Shown piece by piece: positions 6,843-7,249 of a stretch of 7,249 nt of DNA (the first letter of the stretch is position 1; each line of letters begins with the position of its first letter). Below the pieces are notes generated by a model. The model was not told where the DNA came from. It did no database searches and worked only from the letters and a program-made list of their open reading frames with translations. This DNA comes from Nitrospirales bacterium (GTDB lineage Bacteria > Nitrospirota > Nitrospiria > Nitrospirales > UBA8639), in NCBI GenBank assembly GCA_021604265.1, contig BQIY01000105.1, forward strand, positions 1-7,249. Direction: 5' to 3'. A program made the position numbers and the translations under genes.

Positions 6843-7249
6843 ATGGAATGGCGCATGGTTAAATTTTCTTTTCTGCGTGCCCTTATCACCGCTTCATTCC
6901 TTTTTTCAATTACCTTAATCCTTTGTGTAACATTTGTTGAAGCTGGGGAATATGGCTACATACGAGTGACCTTAGCAAGTGAAAAAAACCCAGATCATGA
7001 CCACGATAAGAAGGATCCTAATTTTGGCGTTTTTTTGAAGGCAAATGGGAAATCCATTGGAGAGGCTTTCTCTCATGGCTCGTTACCTAAAACGGTTTAC
7101 ATCAAAGAACTTAAGAAGCATCACCTAAATTCTAAAAGTCAAAAGACCCCCATCCAAGATTTCTATCCAGGATTTAACCAAGTTCAATGTCGATTTGACT
7201 ATACTATTGCATTTTCCCAAAACATGAACGGCCCGTGGATCACTCTTGG
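6843..7249 (+). CDS. Exported protein of unknown function (third of three, 3' partial)
   Basis: The frame opens at ATG 6843, two bases after the previous stop, and stays open to the window end, giving 135 complete codons. A second ATG at 6855 has GGAA six bases upstream and may be the real start. The close spacing fits translational coupling. The N-terminus is a signal peptide: Arg and Lys residues, hydrophobic core ALITASFLFSITLILCVTF, and likely cleavage after VEA before GEYGY. The mature start GEYGYIRVTLA looks beta-strand-like, unlike the helical products of the two preceding genes. An acidic, His-rich loop DHDHDKKD could bind metal, but this is a guess. One cysteine is seen in the mature part (QVQCRF). 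No family is recognised. Confidence 0.75.
   Translation, partial: MEWRMVKFSFLRALITASFLFSITLILCVTFVEAGEYGYIRVTLASEKNPDHDHDKKDPNFGVFLKANGKSIGEAFSHGSLPKTVYIKELKKHHLNSKSQKTPIQDFYPGFNQVQCRFDYTIAFSQNMNGPWITL

Overview
The window looks like bacterial chromosomal DNA, probably from a Gram-negative environmental bacterium. It carries a large extracellular FG-GAP/VCBS-repeat protein and several Sec-type signal peptides without lipoboxes. The phylum cannot be fixed from the sequence; a Nitrospirota-like or proteobacterial origin is only a guess. I saw no tRNA, rRNA, CRISPR array, transposase or integrase. All supported genes read on the plus strand.

Layout. Bases 2-2071 hold the 3' part of a surface or secreted protein. 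It has four Cys-paired 48-residue repeats, two PKD-like Ig-fold domains and six 49-residue VCBS repeats; its 5' end lies outside the window. Bases 2157-2321 hold a structured repeat ending in a rho-independent terminator followed by a T-rich block. Bases 2361-3029 encode a complete SRAP/YedK-type protein that protects abasic sites in DNA, with all four active-site residues present. Bases 3081-3245 hold a second copy of the structured repeat at a constant offset of 924 bp, so the SRAP gene sits as a cassette between two direct repeats.

Downstream of the second repeat the base composition drops sharply to AT-rich. There follow a small single-pass membrane protein with a TTG start (3385-3912), an 11-bp hairpin (3941-3968), and three closely spaced genes. 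These are 4009-5382, 5440-6840 and 6843 to the window end, and each encodes a protein with an N-terminal signal peptide. The first two mature proteins are helix- and coiled-coil-rich and of similar size; the third is cut by the window end. None of the three resembles a family I recognise.

How they may work together. The VCBS protein and the SRAP protein have no evident functional link, and each is followed by its own terminator. The three signal-peptide genes are separated by only 57 nt and 2 nt and probably form one operon for a periplasmic or exported assembly of unknown function. The membrane protein just upstream may or may not belong with them. The most interesting items are the repeat-SRAP-repeat arrangement and this unrecognised exported-protein operon.
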